From positions 1 through 40,925 of the forward strand of contig JAFZKY010000043.1 in assembly GCA_017551725.1 (NCBI GenBank): a DNA stretch of 40,925 nucleotides, written 5' to 3'. The DNA is from Bacteroidales bacterium (GTDB lineage: Bacteria > Bacteroidota > Bacteroidia > Bacteroidales > WCHB1-69). The position numbers were made by a program, and so were the translations under genes. The notes beneath the pieces are model-generated. The model made no database searches, was not told where the DNA came from, and saw only the letters and a list, made by a program, of their open reading frames with translations. Below, one piece after another: positions 9,101 to 16,482 of this stretch; positions within the stretch are counted from its first letter, which is position 1, and each line of letters opens with the position of its first letter.

Positions 9101-9645
9101 GGGAGGGTGCCGCGTTCGATTTTCAGTTGGATTCTGCCGGTGGGACGGCATCGCAGGGAGGGTACCGTGCCGTAGGGATGCTCCAGGGTGAACAATGGGT
9201 ATATCACGCCGCTGACAGGGTGCTCATAGTCGCTCTCTATCAGGATATTGTCCACGGAGTCGGCCACCACGAGATAGGCCTGCTCCTGCGGCAGGCCGGT
9301 ATGGCACAGCGCCGACACGCGCACCTTGTATCGGCCGGGCCGCAGGTGCGTCACGGACGGGCGCGAGCTTTCCATGATGGAGTCCTCACCCGCGTATGGG
9401 ATGTAGGCGTACCGGATCTGCGACAGCTGCGACCCCGCCGTGTCGTGCAGGATGCAGTGAATCTCCCCGTCGGCTTGGCATCGCGCACGAATCGCATTGA
9501 CTTCCAGGCGTATGGAACAGTTTTGCCCCAAGATGCCATTGATGCAAAATAAAGAATTAATTGTTAAAAATGCACGAAAAAAAACGGAGAGCCGTCTGAC
9601 TCTCCGTTGCGTGCTGTTGCCGTTTTTTGATTTTAGTGGTAACAT
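6199..9645 (-). CDS. Giant secreted surface protein with C-terminal FISUMP domain
   Basis: About 1148 residues from the ATG at 9645. A TTG at 9684 extends the frame but is part of the -7 box, so it is rejected as the start. The N-terminus is basic (RRVRR), then hydrophobic (FFRAFLTINSLFCINGILGQ), consistent with a signal peptide. The body is beta-rich with SprB-like repeats (ERGTLPYTVDI, ARGGTDPYSYYLYA) and an Ig/PKD-like segment near the end (DEGMYRIEIMGSGCGVLRDSV). The last ~200 residues form a FISUMP (Fib_succ_major) domain: GNLYTWRDAM, ICPDGWYLPEREQYDAL, FSALPAGFFNG, RFWSTSG and the terminal YSIRCILEE. Probably a cell-surface or adhesin-like protein; the function of FISUMP domains is not established. 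No type IX C-terminal signal was recognised. Its first codons contain a terminator-like hairpin. Confidence 0.8.
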   Translation of the reverse strand: MLPLKSKNGNSTQRRVRRLSVFFRAFLTINSLFCINGILGQNCSIRLEVNAIRARCQADGEIHCILHDTAGSQLSQIRYAYIPYAGEDSIMESSRPSVTHLRPGRYKVRVSALCHTGLPQEQAYLVVADSVDNILIESDYEHPVSGVIYPLFTLEHPYGTVPSLRCRPTGRIQLKIERGTLPYTVDISRIVGGDTLFWRSVTFSEPQHSGNDPLRYDFHDYYTIDSLPAGEYRFLCHDACGYYMPVLFAPVPEIRYNLRNQRFLLRNSSGDIYSHNVITLKNILAEAYSTESNDDYYHFSEEAIYEYRFIHPDILTGPDTTRWYNLPPSSTQGTFIHDTVFQARCYGDIWFKPITMQLRPKTCEDTLLEFHFTIYPQGNIMANLLTETRLVLQSQEYYDTCGKQSARYKDVITGLLLFADRLVPENLVMPADSLNHPSEKAYTLVDEQHGIPNSTVGMRYHSYITLPVKWKVTNATTDTVLFRDMESTHHYSWYISSYVTSGVQAGDTLIIELTDALGCPIYATTIVYKPQPTGSISSHFSHYEWGSATHDFKEYCPNGRYGVGVFQGYGAYGLVRSENGTLRASYRNVTVELAGSPRGNFYNFTARADSLGHLTIHRQDSNNLADIQIVSYKYKGSNCPLLLLSDTGLANGQYTWVITSACNQSRDTLVQDFFHESPEVVEPPAYRFQRQCTKLEITPVAGQFAKGGQNLQTYFQVYLGDSIIHSANAVVKGEPMQVGVAGDYRLSMYTLPPGGDLSLPGNPCYHVDTVIHWDGATLDFKYLYSYVCNSADTTGFVHSKARGGTDPYSYYLYAQSDGEGPLIAQNNTGYFEHVPLSFMQAMSVRMEDGCNAHFLTNFRVSDMESIRKCWLEDGDTIPTYEVGDTCHLHGLAREEFTYHWTGPDGFESQQRDVDLLLSMTDEGMYRIEIMGSGCGVLRDSVQVRIRDPWANIPCPDAVDYDGNIYPAVRIDHYCWTQRNLESTHYADGREIPIVMGYASDMYPDTLENVRIFGNLYTWRDAMDSLMKDSLTAGGHHRGICPDGWYLPEREQYDALSQYGSDALRSPLYWINDSGGHNSTQFSALPAGFFNGDRKRFENLLGETRFWSTSGDENSENIPFFSILFPCSRLEEEQSPGHFGYSIRCILEE
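9577..9608 (-). terminator. Terminator-like hairpin inside the 5' end of the FISUMP gene (possible attenuator)
   Basis: Arms AACGGAGAG (9583-9591) and CTCTCCGTT (9600-9608) form a perfect 9-bp stem with an 8-nt loop. On the minus strand it is followed by an unbroken run of T (+ strand A 9578-9584). It lies about 75-105 nt downstream of the -7 box and encodes the RRVRRLSVFF part of the predicted signal peptide. The structure is clear; an attenuator role is inference. Confidence 0.6.
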
Positions 9646-9681
9646 ATTTTTATTGTTAGTTAATGGAAATGTTTTTCGCGG

Positions 9682-9689
9682 CAAAAATA
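9682..9689 (-). promoter_or_regulatory. -7 box for the FISUMP gene
   Basis: Minus strand reads TATTTTTG, matching TAnnTTTG, 36 nt before the ATG at 9645. It overlaps the TTG codon at 9684-9682, which argues against that codon as a start. Confidence 0.6.
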
Positions 9690-9931
9690 TAAAAATAATT
9701 TAAATATTCACATTTATTGTTTAAATATTTATGGTAAAATGTTAAATTTAACAAATAATAGTTAAATTTGAAATTCAAAAAAACATGATTGGCTTTTCCA
9801 TGCCTGCCAACCACTCATCCCATCAACAATTCAGCTGTTAAACACTTCAACAATTCAACGAATTCTCACAATTCCCAACGGCCAATCAAATGAAAATCTC
9901 GAAACCTTATAGCACATCCGCGCATTTTTTG
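9690..9931. other. AT-rich divergent intergenic region between the FISUMP gene and glnS
   Basis: About 240 bp without a convincing gene. The left part is very AT-rich (TTAAAT-type runs). The right part holds two copies of CAACAATTCA, at 9824-9833 and 9848-9857 (24 bp apart), plus a related TCACAATTC at 9867-9875. No hairpin terminator, riboswitch or RNA gene was recognised. Confidence 0.5.
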
Positions 9932-9939
9932 TATCTTTG
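9932..9939 (+). promoter_or_regulatory. -7 box for glnS
   Basis: TATCTTTG matches TAnnTTTG, 36 bp before the glnS ATG. No good -33 element was seen. Confidence 0.65.
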
Positions 9940-9975
9940 CCGCTTGTTTTTCAAAACTCATAAAACACAGGCCCT

Positions 9976-11607
9976 ATGAATTTCATCGAACAGATTATTG
10001 AAGAAGACATACGCAATAACAAGAACGACGCCAAGGTGCACACCCGATTCCCGCCGGAGCCGAACGGCTACCTGCACATCGGCCATGCCAAATCCATCTG
10101 CCTGAACTTCGGCATGGCGCAGAAATACGGCGGCAAATGCAACCTCCGCTTCGATGACACCAATCCCGTGAAGGAGGACACCGAGTATGTGGACTCCATC
10201 CGCGAGGATATCCAGTGGCTGGGCTTCCAGTGGGCTGAGGAACATTACGCCTCCGACTACTTCGACCAGCTCTACGAATGGGCTGAGCAACTGATTCGCG
10301 AAGGTCTCGCCTACGTGGACGACCAGACCCAGGAGGAAATCAGCAAGGGCCGTGGCGTGCCCACCGCCCCCGGCGAGGAGAGTCCCTACCGTAACCGCAC
10401 GCCGGAGGAAAACCTGGATCTGTTCCGCCGCATGAAGGCCGGCGAGTTTGAGGACGGCAGCCGCGTGCTGCGTGCCAAGATTGATATGGCCTCCCCGAAC
10501 ATGCACTTCCGTGACCCCATCATGTACCGCATTTTGCACGCCAGCCACCACCGCACTGGCGACAAGTGGTGCATCTACCCGATGTACGATTTTGCGCACG
10601 GCCAGAGCGACTCCATAGAGGGCATCACGCACTCGATATGCACGCTGGAGTTTGAGGTACATCGTCCGCTGTACGACTGGTTCTGCGAGGCGCTGCGCAT
10701 ACATCACCCGCAGCAGATCGAGTTCGCACGCCTGAACCTCAACTATACGATTATGAGCAAGCGCAAACTGCTGCAACTGGTGAAGGAACATCATGTGAAC
10801 GGCTGGGACGACCCGCGTATGCCGACCATTTGCGGTCTGCGTCGTCGCGGCTATACCCCTGCTGCTCTGCGTAACTTCGCAGAGACGGTGGGCGTGGCCA
10901 AGCGTGACAACATCATCGATGTGTCGCTGCTGGAGTTCTGCGCCCGCGAGGACCTCAACAAGAACGCTATCCGCACGATGGCGGTGCTCGATCCGGTGAA
11001 GCTCATTATCGACAACTACCCCGACGGGCAGGTGGAGGAGATGACCGCCGTGAACAACCCCGAGGACCCGGAAGCCGGCACCCGCACGGTGCCTTTCTCC
11101 AAGGAACTCTGGATTGAGCGTGCCGACTTCCGCGAGAACGCTGACAAAAAGTTCTACCGCCTCTCCATCGACCGCGAGGTGCGCCTCAAATACGCTTACA
11201 TCATCAAATGCACGCATATTGTGAAAGATGACGACGGCAACATCACGGAAATTCATTGTACCTACGACCCGATGACCAAGAGCGGCATGCCCGACAGCAA
11301 CCGTAAGGTGAAGGCCACCATCCACTGGGCCTCCGTGCAACATGCACGCAAGGCTGAAGTGCGCCTCTTCGACCGTCTCTTCTCGGTGCCCGATCCCGAC
11401 GACTGCGAGGAGGGCCAGACATTCCTCGACCACCTGAACCCCAACTCGCTGGTGGTGAGCGAAGCCTGGATAGAACCTACCCTCACGCTGGAGAAGGCCA
11501 TGGCCATCAAGCACTTCCAGTTCGAGCGTCTTGGTTACTTCTACGCCGACCCCGACTCCACAGAAGACCGCCTTGTGTTCAACAAGACCGTAAGCCTCAA
11601 GCAGTAA
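9976..11607 (+). CDS. glnS: Glutaminyl-tRNA synthetase
   Basis: Class I aminoacyl-tRNA synthetase that charges tRNA-Gln with glutamine. The 543 residues are of normal length. The catalytic domain carries [15 protein letters not shown] (HIGH at residues 34-37), the [13 protein letters not shown] loop, and MSKRK (260-264), the family's version of KMSKS. The GlnRS-type C-terminal beta-barrel anticodon-binding region follows (about 340-543). The call is GlnRS rather than GluRS because of the PEPNG/HIGHAKS context and the MSKRK motif with barrel-type C-terminus. It has its own promoter. Downstream lies a heptamer repeat leading into a small unknown gene. Confidence 0.97.
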   Translation: MNFIEQIIEEDIRNNKNDAKVHTRFPPEPNGYLHIGHAKSICLNFGMAQKYGGKCNLRFDDTNPVKEDTEYVDSIREDIQWLGFQWAEEHYASDYFDQLYEWAEQLIREGLAYVDDQTQEEISKGRGVPTAPGEESPYRNRTPEENLDLFRRMKAGEFEDGSRVLRAKIDMASPNMHFRDPIMYRILHASHHRTGDKWCIYPMYDFAHGQSDSIEGITHSICTLEFEVHRPLYDWFCEALRIHHPQQIEFARLNLNYTIMSKRKLLQLVKEHHVNGWDDPRMPTICGLRRRGYTPAALRNFAETVGVAKRDNIIDVSLLEFCAREDLNKNAIRTMAVLDPVKLIIDNYPDGQVEEMTAVNNPEDPEAGTRTVPFSKELWIERADFRENADKKFYRLSIDREVRLKYAYIIKCTHIVKDDDGNITEIHCTYDPMTKSGMPDSNRKVKATIHWASVQHARKAEVRLFDRLFSVPDPDDCEEGQTFLDHLNPNSLVVSEAWIEPTLTLEKAMAIKHFQFERLGYFYADPDSTEDRLVFNKTVSLKQ

Positions 11608-11630
11608 GATTCAGGAAAAGGAATTAACTA

Positions 11631-11672
11631 TTAATTGTTAATTGTTAATTGTTAATTGTTAATTGTTAATTG
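11631..11672. repeat. Tandem repeat, 6 x TTAATTG
   Basis: Exactly six uninterrupted copies of the heptamer TTAATTG (42 bp), with a degenerate partial copy just before. It fills the gap between glnS and the next gene and ends 4 bp before that gene's ATG at 11677. Confidence 0.95.
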
Positions 11673-11676
11673 AAAA

Positions 11677-12096
11677 ATGCACTGCCTCACCGACTACGAC
11701 CCCAAAGTGCTGCTCGCCTTCAATTTGAGTTTGCAGGGCGACCGGAAATTCAGTGATTTCCTGATGCAGAACGGGTATCAGGAGTTGGAGGCGTTGTCAT
11801 CGTCCATACATTCGAACATAGCGGCCCAGCAATGGCTCTTGGACAACGGTTTCCCGGAGTTCGCCGTGCTGAGTAACGCCATCGACGACGAGCCGGAAGC
11901 CATCGCTTGGCTGGAGAAGTACCATTGCGATTTCCTGTCCAAGTTTGCGGCGGCGTGCCGGAAAGACCCGGCGGCCATGCAGTGGTTCGCTGCCAACGAC
12001 CTGAAATTGTATGTCATTATCATCAGCAACATCCAGAACATCCTGATGTACCAGTCGTGGGATGCCTCCGACATACATAAGTTCCGCCGGAGCTAA
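11677..12096 (+). CDS. Small helical protein of unknown function
   Basis: A 139-residue, mostly alpha-helical soluble protein without signal peptide or membrane segment. I do not recognise the family. It contains internally similar 30-residue stretches: FSDFLMQNGYQELEALSSSI, AAQQWLLDNGFPEFAVLSNAI, and EAIAWLEKYHCDFLSKFAAA then DPAAMQWFAANDLKLYVII. This suggests three to four degenerate helical-hairpin repeats. The ATG at 11677 follows directly on a six-unit TTAATTG repeat, which occupies its leader. It could be transcribed with glnS by read-through since no terminator was seen. Its stop lies 14 bp from the convergent barrel gene. Confidence 0.7.
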   Translation: MHCLTDYDPKVLLAFNLSLQGDRKFSDFLMQNGYQELEALSSSIHSNIAAQQWLLDNGFPEFAVLSNAIDDEPEAIAWLEKYHCDFLSKFAAACRKDPAAMQWFAANDLKLYVIIISNIQNILMYQSWDASDIHKFRRS

Positions 12097-12110
12097 TGCT
12101 GTATTTCTTT

Positions 12111-12713
12111 CTAATGGTAAAAAATGACCCCGAAATAAAACCGGGGACCGGTGGGCTTCATCCATCCGGTATGTGAGATGCCGTTCAGCCAGTCGGCTTT
12201 CAATGTCAGGTGTACGGCCTTGGTGAGAATGAAGTCGCACCCTGTAAAAGGGGTGATGGCGCAGAAGACCTGTTTGTGGAAGACGGCATCTTGTTCCATG
12301 GTCCAGTCATCGGCGTTGCCGTCAAACATCAGAAAGGTTGTCAGGGAACCGCCGCCCACCGTCAGTCTCACGTAGGGCATAACGTGCTTGAAGGGCCAGT
12401 AGAACTCGCCCAACAGACCGCCCCATCCATATTTGATGTAGCTTCCGTTGCGCATTTGACGTAGCGTGGAAACGTATCCTTCTCCTCCCACCATCCAATG
12501 TCGGCCCAAGGCCACGCGGATGACACCTCCCAATCCAAAAGGCACACCCTGCGCGCGGTAGCCGATTTCCGGCAGGGTGCCCTGCAGATAGCCGGTATGG
12601 ACCATCATGCCGCCATTGAATCCCGCCACTACCTTCTGATGGGCATCCTCCTGTCCCTGCACGGAACACGCGAGCAGGAAGCCTATTAAAACCGTTAAAG
12701 CCAATTGTTTCAT
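12111..12713 (-). CDS. Small outer-membrane beta-barrel (porin-like) protein
   Basis: About 200 residues from the ATG at 12713; a longer frame from 12746 lies inside the ccsBA stop region and lacks a sensible signal peptide. The N-terminus MKQLALTVLIGFLLACSVQGQ is a cleavable signal peptide. The mature part alternates hydrophobic and polar residues with glycine/aromatic turns (GGVIRVALGRHWMVGGEGYVS, MPYVRLTVGGGS) and ends FYFGVIFYH, as expected for an 8-stranded outer-membrane barrel. It starts 10 bp after the ccsBA stop on the same strand, so it is probably co-transcribed. No specific function can be assigned. Confidence 0.7.
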   Translation of the reverse strand: MKQLALTVLIGFLLACSVQGQEDAHQKVVAGFNGGMMVHTGYLQGTLPEIGYRAQGVPFGLGGVIRVALGRHWMVGGEGYVSTLRQMRNGSYIKYGWGGLLGEFYWPFKHVMPYVRLTVGGGSLTTFLMFDGNADDWTMEQDAVFHKQVFCAITPFTGCDFILTKAVHLTLKADWLNGISHTGWMKPTGPRFYFGVIFYH

Positions 12714-12723
12714 TATCTTACGT

Positions 12724-14952
12724 TTACATATAACTGTGCATGCCACCCAAGATGAGGTTTACGCCGAAGTAGGTGATGAGCACGCTCAGGAACGCCACGA
12801 TGCCATAGATGTGGAAGAACATCGGTTTTTGAAACGATTTCCAAATTGTGTTGTGCAGCGGCATGGCGTAAACCAGCAGCGTGATCAGCGCCCACACCTC
12901 CTTCGGGTCCCATGACCAATAGCGGCCCCACGAGATGTTGGCCCACACTGCCCCGATGAAGATGCCCGCCGCCAGCAATGCCACAGCGGGGTACAACATG
13001 AGCAGGCTGATGTTCTGCAGATGTTCCAGATAGCTGGTGTTTTCCGGTTGGGTGATTCTCACCACCACCGCGCTGATGCCGTTGAGCATGATGAAAAAGA
13101 GCAGGGCGTAGGCTATCATGATGACGGTGACATGCAGGCTGAGCAATGGCGAGGTGAGCACGGGCATCAGATGAGTTACCGGCGGATTGGCGCCGCCCAT
13201 CATCTGCACCAGCAGCACGAAGCCGGTCATCAGCAGGCCCGCCGGCAAGGCCAGTTCGTACTTGTTGGCCATGAGCAGGGTGATGATGACGATACTCAGG
13301 GCCAGCAGGTTCATTGCGTCGAAACCGCCGGCCATCGGCACGTGGCCGCCGGCAATCCAGCGTAGCACGAACAACAGAGCCAGGAAGACACCCAGCAGCG
13401 TCATCCACACCATAGCCGCGCGACGGACGGGCACGGGGAGTTTTCGTCCCTTCCCTACGCAGAAGAGTGCCACCGCAAAACACAGCAGGCCCAGTGTGAT
13501 GTTGACCATCGCCAGCCATTTGCCTGCGGTCAGGCGGTTGTAGAGCCGCTCGGCCCGGTACTGCACCTTGGAAGGCACGTTTCCTAAAGCGTATTTTTCC
13601 TGATAGATTCGCGTTTTCTCAAAAACCTTATCCAACGCATCGAAATCGCCTTTCACCACATATTCTTGGCAGAGGCTCAGTTGCTTGCGGATGAAGAGGT
13701 ATTCGTCGTCGGAAATGTTGAGCGGCAGGTCGTCATTTTGCGAATACCAGGTGATGTTGTTTGTACTGTCGGCGTGGGGGAACATTTTCAGCAACTTGCC
13801 GTTGTTGAGCATTTGGATGAGTTGGAATTTTTCGTCGGCAGCCCTGTATTTTTTGCGTTGCGGGTCGCCCATGGGGAGCGACTGAATCACCTCGTCGAGT
13901 TTGTATTGTCCGTAGGCATCGCTGAAATCGATCAGACGGGCGTACTTGCCGTTGATGCCGAGTTTTTCCTGCACATAGTTGCCTTTGATTTTAAAAACGG
14001 GCTCGTCTTGCCAGTCGTAGGCGTAGAACAGCCATCCGCTGAATACCTGCTCCGGCGTGTAGCCGCGATAGCGGGCGTTGCCGCAGAGCTTGGTGGTGAA
14101 ATCCTTGGCCAAGGTCTGCAGCGGGCATACGCGGCCTTTGTACATCACATACATCTGTCCCATCTTGTCGGCACTCTCCCGGGGCAGGGTGCGGGGCTTG
14201 CTGGCTGCCTCTGCGGGCAGTGTGGCGCCAAACGTCAGGAATAGCGCGAGCAGCACGGCAGCCGGGGCCGAGGCCTTGCGCAATAATTTCCGGAACTGTC
14301 CGTCCCGCTCGAAAAACAGCCACACCAAGGCGATGAACAGCAGGATATAGCCTGCGTAGGTCACGCCCGTGCCCCAGGGGTCGTGGGCCACCGCCAGCAC
14401 GGAGTTGCCCTCTTCGTCGTAATCGCTTTGATAGAAGCGGTAGTGGCGATATTTGAGAATGCGGTTCATGGAGATGCGGGCCTCGGTACGGGTATCTCTG
14501 TCTGTGATTTGGAGATAGCTCACAAAGTCCATGGGTGAGCGGGTGCCGGGGTAAGTCTCCACCTCGAAGTGGTCGAGGATGAGCGTGAAGGGCAGTTGTG
14601 CTTCGCCGTTCCCGTGTTTTTGCTCAAGGGTAAAACGGTCGGCGGCCACCCTCGGATGCAAGGTCATCTCCCCGTGCTGGCCTGTGAGTTTGGTGAGCAG
14701 GGCACCGAGCAGGATCAGCAGTACGGCAAGGTGCAGGGTGCAGACCGCTGGCCGCCGCCAGGATTTCCCGAGCAGCAGCATGACCACCATGCCGGCGGCG
14801 GCCAGGGCCCAAAGCCCTACAAACCACCAGGTGCCGTAGATGTGCGACAATGCGTAGTCGGGACCGTGGAATTTCTCCACAAAAGTGCCTGCGGCCAAAA
14901 CGGCAATGAGGCCAACCATCAGGATGGTGAGGATATGTCGGAGGTTTTTCAT
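12724..14952 (-). CDS. ccsBA: Fused cytochrome c biogenesis protein CcsB-CcsA (ResB/ResC type, System II)
   Basis: Exports haem and ligates it to CxxCH apocytochromes at the periplasmic face of the inner membrane. About 742 residues from ATG 14952; an upstream ATG at 15009 lies within a palindrome and before the -7 box. The N-terminal ResB-like half has membrane helices around residues 5-25, 40-60 and 68-85 and a large periplasmic domain. The C-terminal CcsA half has many helices and the haem-handling WWD signature WGRYWSWDPKEVWAL. The fused arrangement is usual in Bacteroidota, often beside nrfHA; here the upstream neighbour is a broken c-type haem protein gene. Confidence 0.93.
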   Translation of the reverse strand: MKNLRHILTILMVGLIAVLAAGTFVEKFHGPDYALSHIYGTWWFVGLWALAAAGMVVMLLLGKSWRRPAVCTLHLAVLLILLGALLTKLTGQHGEMTLHPRVAADRFTLEQKHGNGEAQLPFTLILDHFEVETYPGTRSPMDFVSYLQITDRDTRTEARISMNRILKYRHYRFYQSDYDEEGNSVLAVAHDPWGTGVTYAGYILLFIALVWLFFERDGQFRKLLRKASAPAAVLLALFLTFGATLPAEAASKPRTLPRESADKMGQMYVMYKGRVCPLQTLAKDFTTKLCGNARYRGYTPEQVFSGWLFYAYDWQDEPVFKIKGNYVQEKLGINGKYARLIDFSDAYGQYKLDEVIQSLPMGDPQRKKYRAADEKFQLIQMLNNGKLLKMFPHADSTNNITWYSQNDDLPLNISDDEYLFIRKQLSLCQEYVVKGDFDALDKVFEKTRIYQEKYALGNVPSKVQYRAERLYNRLTAGKWLAMVNITLGLLCFAVALFCVGKGRKLPVPVRRAAMVWMTLLGVFLALLFVLRWIAGGHVPMAGGFDAMNLLALSIVIITLLMANKYELALPAGLLMTGFVLLVQMMGGANPPVTHLMPVLTSPLLSLHVTVIMIAYALLFFIMLNGISAVVVRITQPENTSYLEHLQNISLLMLYPAVALLAAGIFIGAVWANISWGRYWSWDPKEVWALITLLVYAMPLHNTIWKSFQKPMFFHIYGIVAFLSVLITYFGVNLILGGMHSYM

Positions 14953-14976
14953 TTTGCGGTTTCGATTTAAAAATTG

Positions 14977-14984
14977 CAAATATA
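14977..14984 (-). promoter_or_regulatory. -7 box for ccsBA
   Basis: Minus strand reads TATATTTG (TAnnTTTG), 24 nt before the ccsBA ATG. The position expected for a -33 element falls inside the adjacent palindrome (14990-15023). Confidence 0.6.
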
Positions 14985-14989
14985 TTAAA

Positions 14990-15023
14990 ATTGTAGAGAC
15001 GCGATTCATCGCGTCTCTACAAT
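14990..15023. repeat. Perfect 16-bp inverted repeat (REP-like palindrome)
   Basis: Arms ATTGTAGAGACGCGAT (14990-15005) and ATCGCGTCTCTACAAT (15008-15023) are perfectly complementary, separated by TC. On the minus strand it is followed by TTTTAATA and then the ccsBA -7 box. It could end transcription from the upstream haem-protein gene, act as an operator, or be a dispersed palindromic repeat; I recall similar GTAGAGACGCGAT palindromes in many bacterial genomes. Confidence 0.9.
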
Positions 15024-15036
15024 GGAATATTTATAA

Positions 15037-16227
15037 TTAAATGGCATTGATGAATTTGACGATGGCATCGCGGTCCGCCTTGCTGAGGTTGCGGAATTGC
15101 TCGACCGAGCGGCGGGCGTCACTCTGGACGTTGCCATGCCACATGATGGCCTCAATGACATTGCGGGCGCGGCAGTCGTGCATACGGTCGGCGGAGCCGG
15201 TGCAGATGGCGGAGAGGCCGCGGCCCCACAGCGGGGTGGTGCGGCACCAGCCGGTGCGGATGTCGTTTTGCATGTGCAGCTGGTGCTGAATCATGTCGGT
15301 ATAAGGCCATATCTTCTGGTGAGGATAGCTCGGCAGTCGGCGGTCGCCGGTGGTGAAGAAGCCATTGGGGTCGGTGAATCGGTCTGGGCCGGTGGTCCAG
15401 CTGGGACGATGGCAGTGGGCGCAGCCGATTTCGCGGAAAAGCTGGCGGCCGCGCTGGATGACGGTGTCGCTCAGGTTACGTGCGGCAGGCACGGCCAGAC
15501 CACGGTGCCAGACCATGAGGTTCACGTAGTCATCGTTGCTCATCTCGGCAGGCAGATCGCGGCTCATCAGGTAGTTGTATATGTCAGCTTCTACATCGCC
15601 GGTGTTGTATTGGGGATAATATTGGTAGAAATGGGCCTGCACATTGGGATCCTGGGAGGCCACGCGGGCATACGTTGCGGTCATGTAGTGGTAGCGGCGG
15701 TCGCCACGCGTCACGTTGGTGATGTTCCAGATGGCGTTAGCCCCGGGGCCGTCTTGCAGAGGCCCGCGTGAACACGCATACGTGAAGCGTTTGGGATGTC
15801 TCGTGTTGCCGTAGAGTCCGGTGGAAGCCCAGTCGGAGCCAGCCCACATGGCCGGGTTGAGGTGCACGCCGGCGCGATGCTCCCGCTCATATTGGGCTTT
15901 CAGTGAATCGTCTGGAATGGCATCCAGCAGACCGGTGCCGTAGATGCCGATGGTGGACTCCAGACGCACAATCTCGCTGCCGTAGGGGATGGTGGTGCCG
16001 TTGACCTCCAGCGGGACGTAGTAGGCGGTGGAGGGAATGGTGACCTGCGGGTAAATCAGACTGTAGGATTCGCCGTCGGGGAAACGGTTGCCCCACTCGT
16101 CAACGTAGTCCAACCAGCTGATTTGGATCTGCGATTCATCGATGGGCGGCGTGAAGGGTGGTGTGGCCTTGGTTTGCGGCATCCCCGTCAACGAGGAGAT
16201 GTAGTTGTCGTTCTGATGTGTAGTTTC
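15037..16227 (-). pseudogene. Di-heme oxidoredictase (DUF1111) family gene, N-terminally truncated
   Basis: Homologues are exported c-type haem proteins with two CxxCH sites. The visible frame (~396 codons from the stop at 16228-16230) begins within the family region just after the first haem domain (SLTGMPQTKATPPF, PIDESQIQISWLDYVDEWGN). It then continues normally through IGIYGTGLLDAIPDD, SRGPLQDGPGANAIWNITNV and the single remaining haem site CAHCH (bases 15409-15423), to the end. There is no signal peptide and no first CxxCH. The only in-frame start is a TTG at 16191, which would give a cytoplasmic haem protein. The ~190 bp up to the divergent promoter cannot hold the missing ~130-150 residues. 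A -7 box sits just upstream, suggesting a deletion between promoter/start and the middle of the gene. Confidence 0.75.
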
Positions 16228-16251
16228 TCATCATTCATTTTTTTTGACATG

Positions 16252-16259
16252 CAAAAATA
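16252..16259 (-). promoter_or_regulatory. -7 box upstream of the truncated DUF1111 gene
   Basis: Minus strand reads TATTTTTG (TAnnTTTG). It is followed within 20 nt by ATG codons that are not in frame with the remaining DUF1111 coding sequence, as if the original start region survives next to a deletion. Confidence 0.55.
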
Positions 16260-16418
16260 TCACGTCGTTTTTCACTACATTCTAACTAAAAATAAAGAAT
16301 CTCGGACTGGAAATAATCATTTATGAGGATAAGCGCCTTATAAATAAAAAACATTTCCAAAAGCTCTTTTTACTATTTCCCTGAAATTTCCGTGAAGATG
16401 CATATTGGAGAATTTTTT

Positions 16419-16426
16419 TACTTTTG
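16419..16426 (+). promoter_or_regulatory. -7 box for the signalling operon
   Basis: TACTTTTG matches TAnnTTTG. It lies 26 bp before the in-frame ATG at 16453 and 56 bp before the ATG at 16483. It excludes the upstream non-ATG start at 16405, which would precede the promoter. Confidence 0.7.
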
Positions 16427-16482
16427 CAACTTCAATTGGAACAGTCCTGATAATGGGATTGTTACCATTTGGGGAAATGAGT

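Noticed and set aside
9646-9684. Extension of the FISUMP protein to a TTG start at 9684
   Set aside because: The TTG is the end of the -7 box TATTTTTG, so it would lie upstream of the transcription start; the ATG at 9645 is preferred.
9958-11514. A 518-codon open frame on the minus strand opposite glnS
   Set aside because: glnS is unmistakable (HIGH, MSKRK); the antisense frame has no domain and the same shadow composition.
12129-12150. CCCCG/CGGGG stem near the convergent gene ends as a terminator
   Set aside because: The stem is short, lies inside the last codons of the barrel gene and has no T run on either strand.
16405-16452. Extension of the PP2C sensor to a non-ATG start at 16405
   Set aside because: It would precede the -7 box at 16419-16426, and downstream ATGs fit the membrane helix better.
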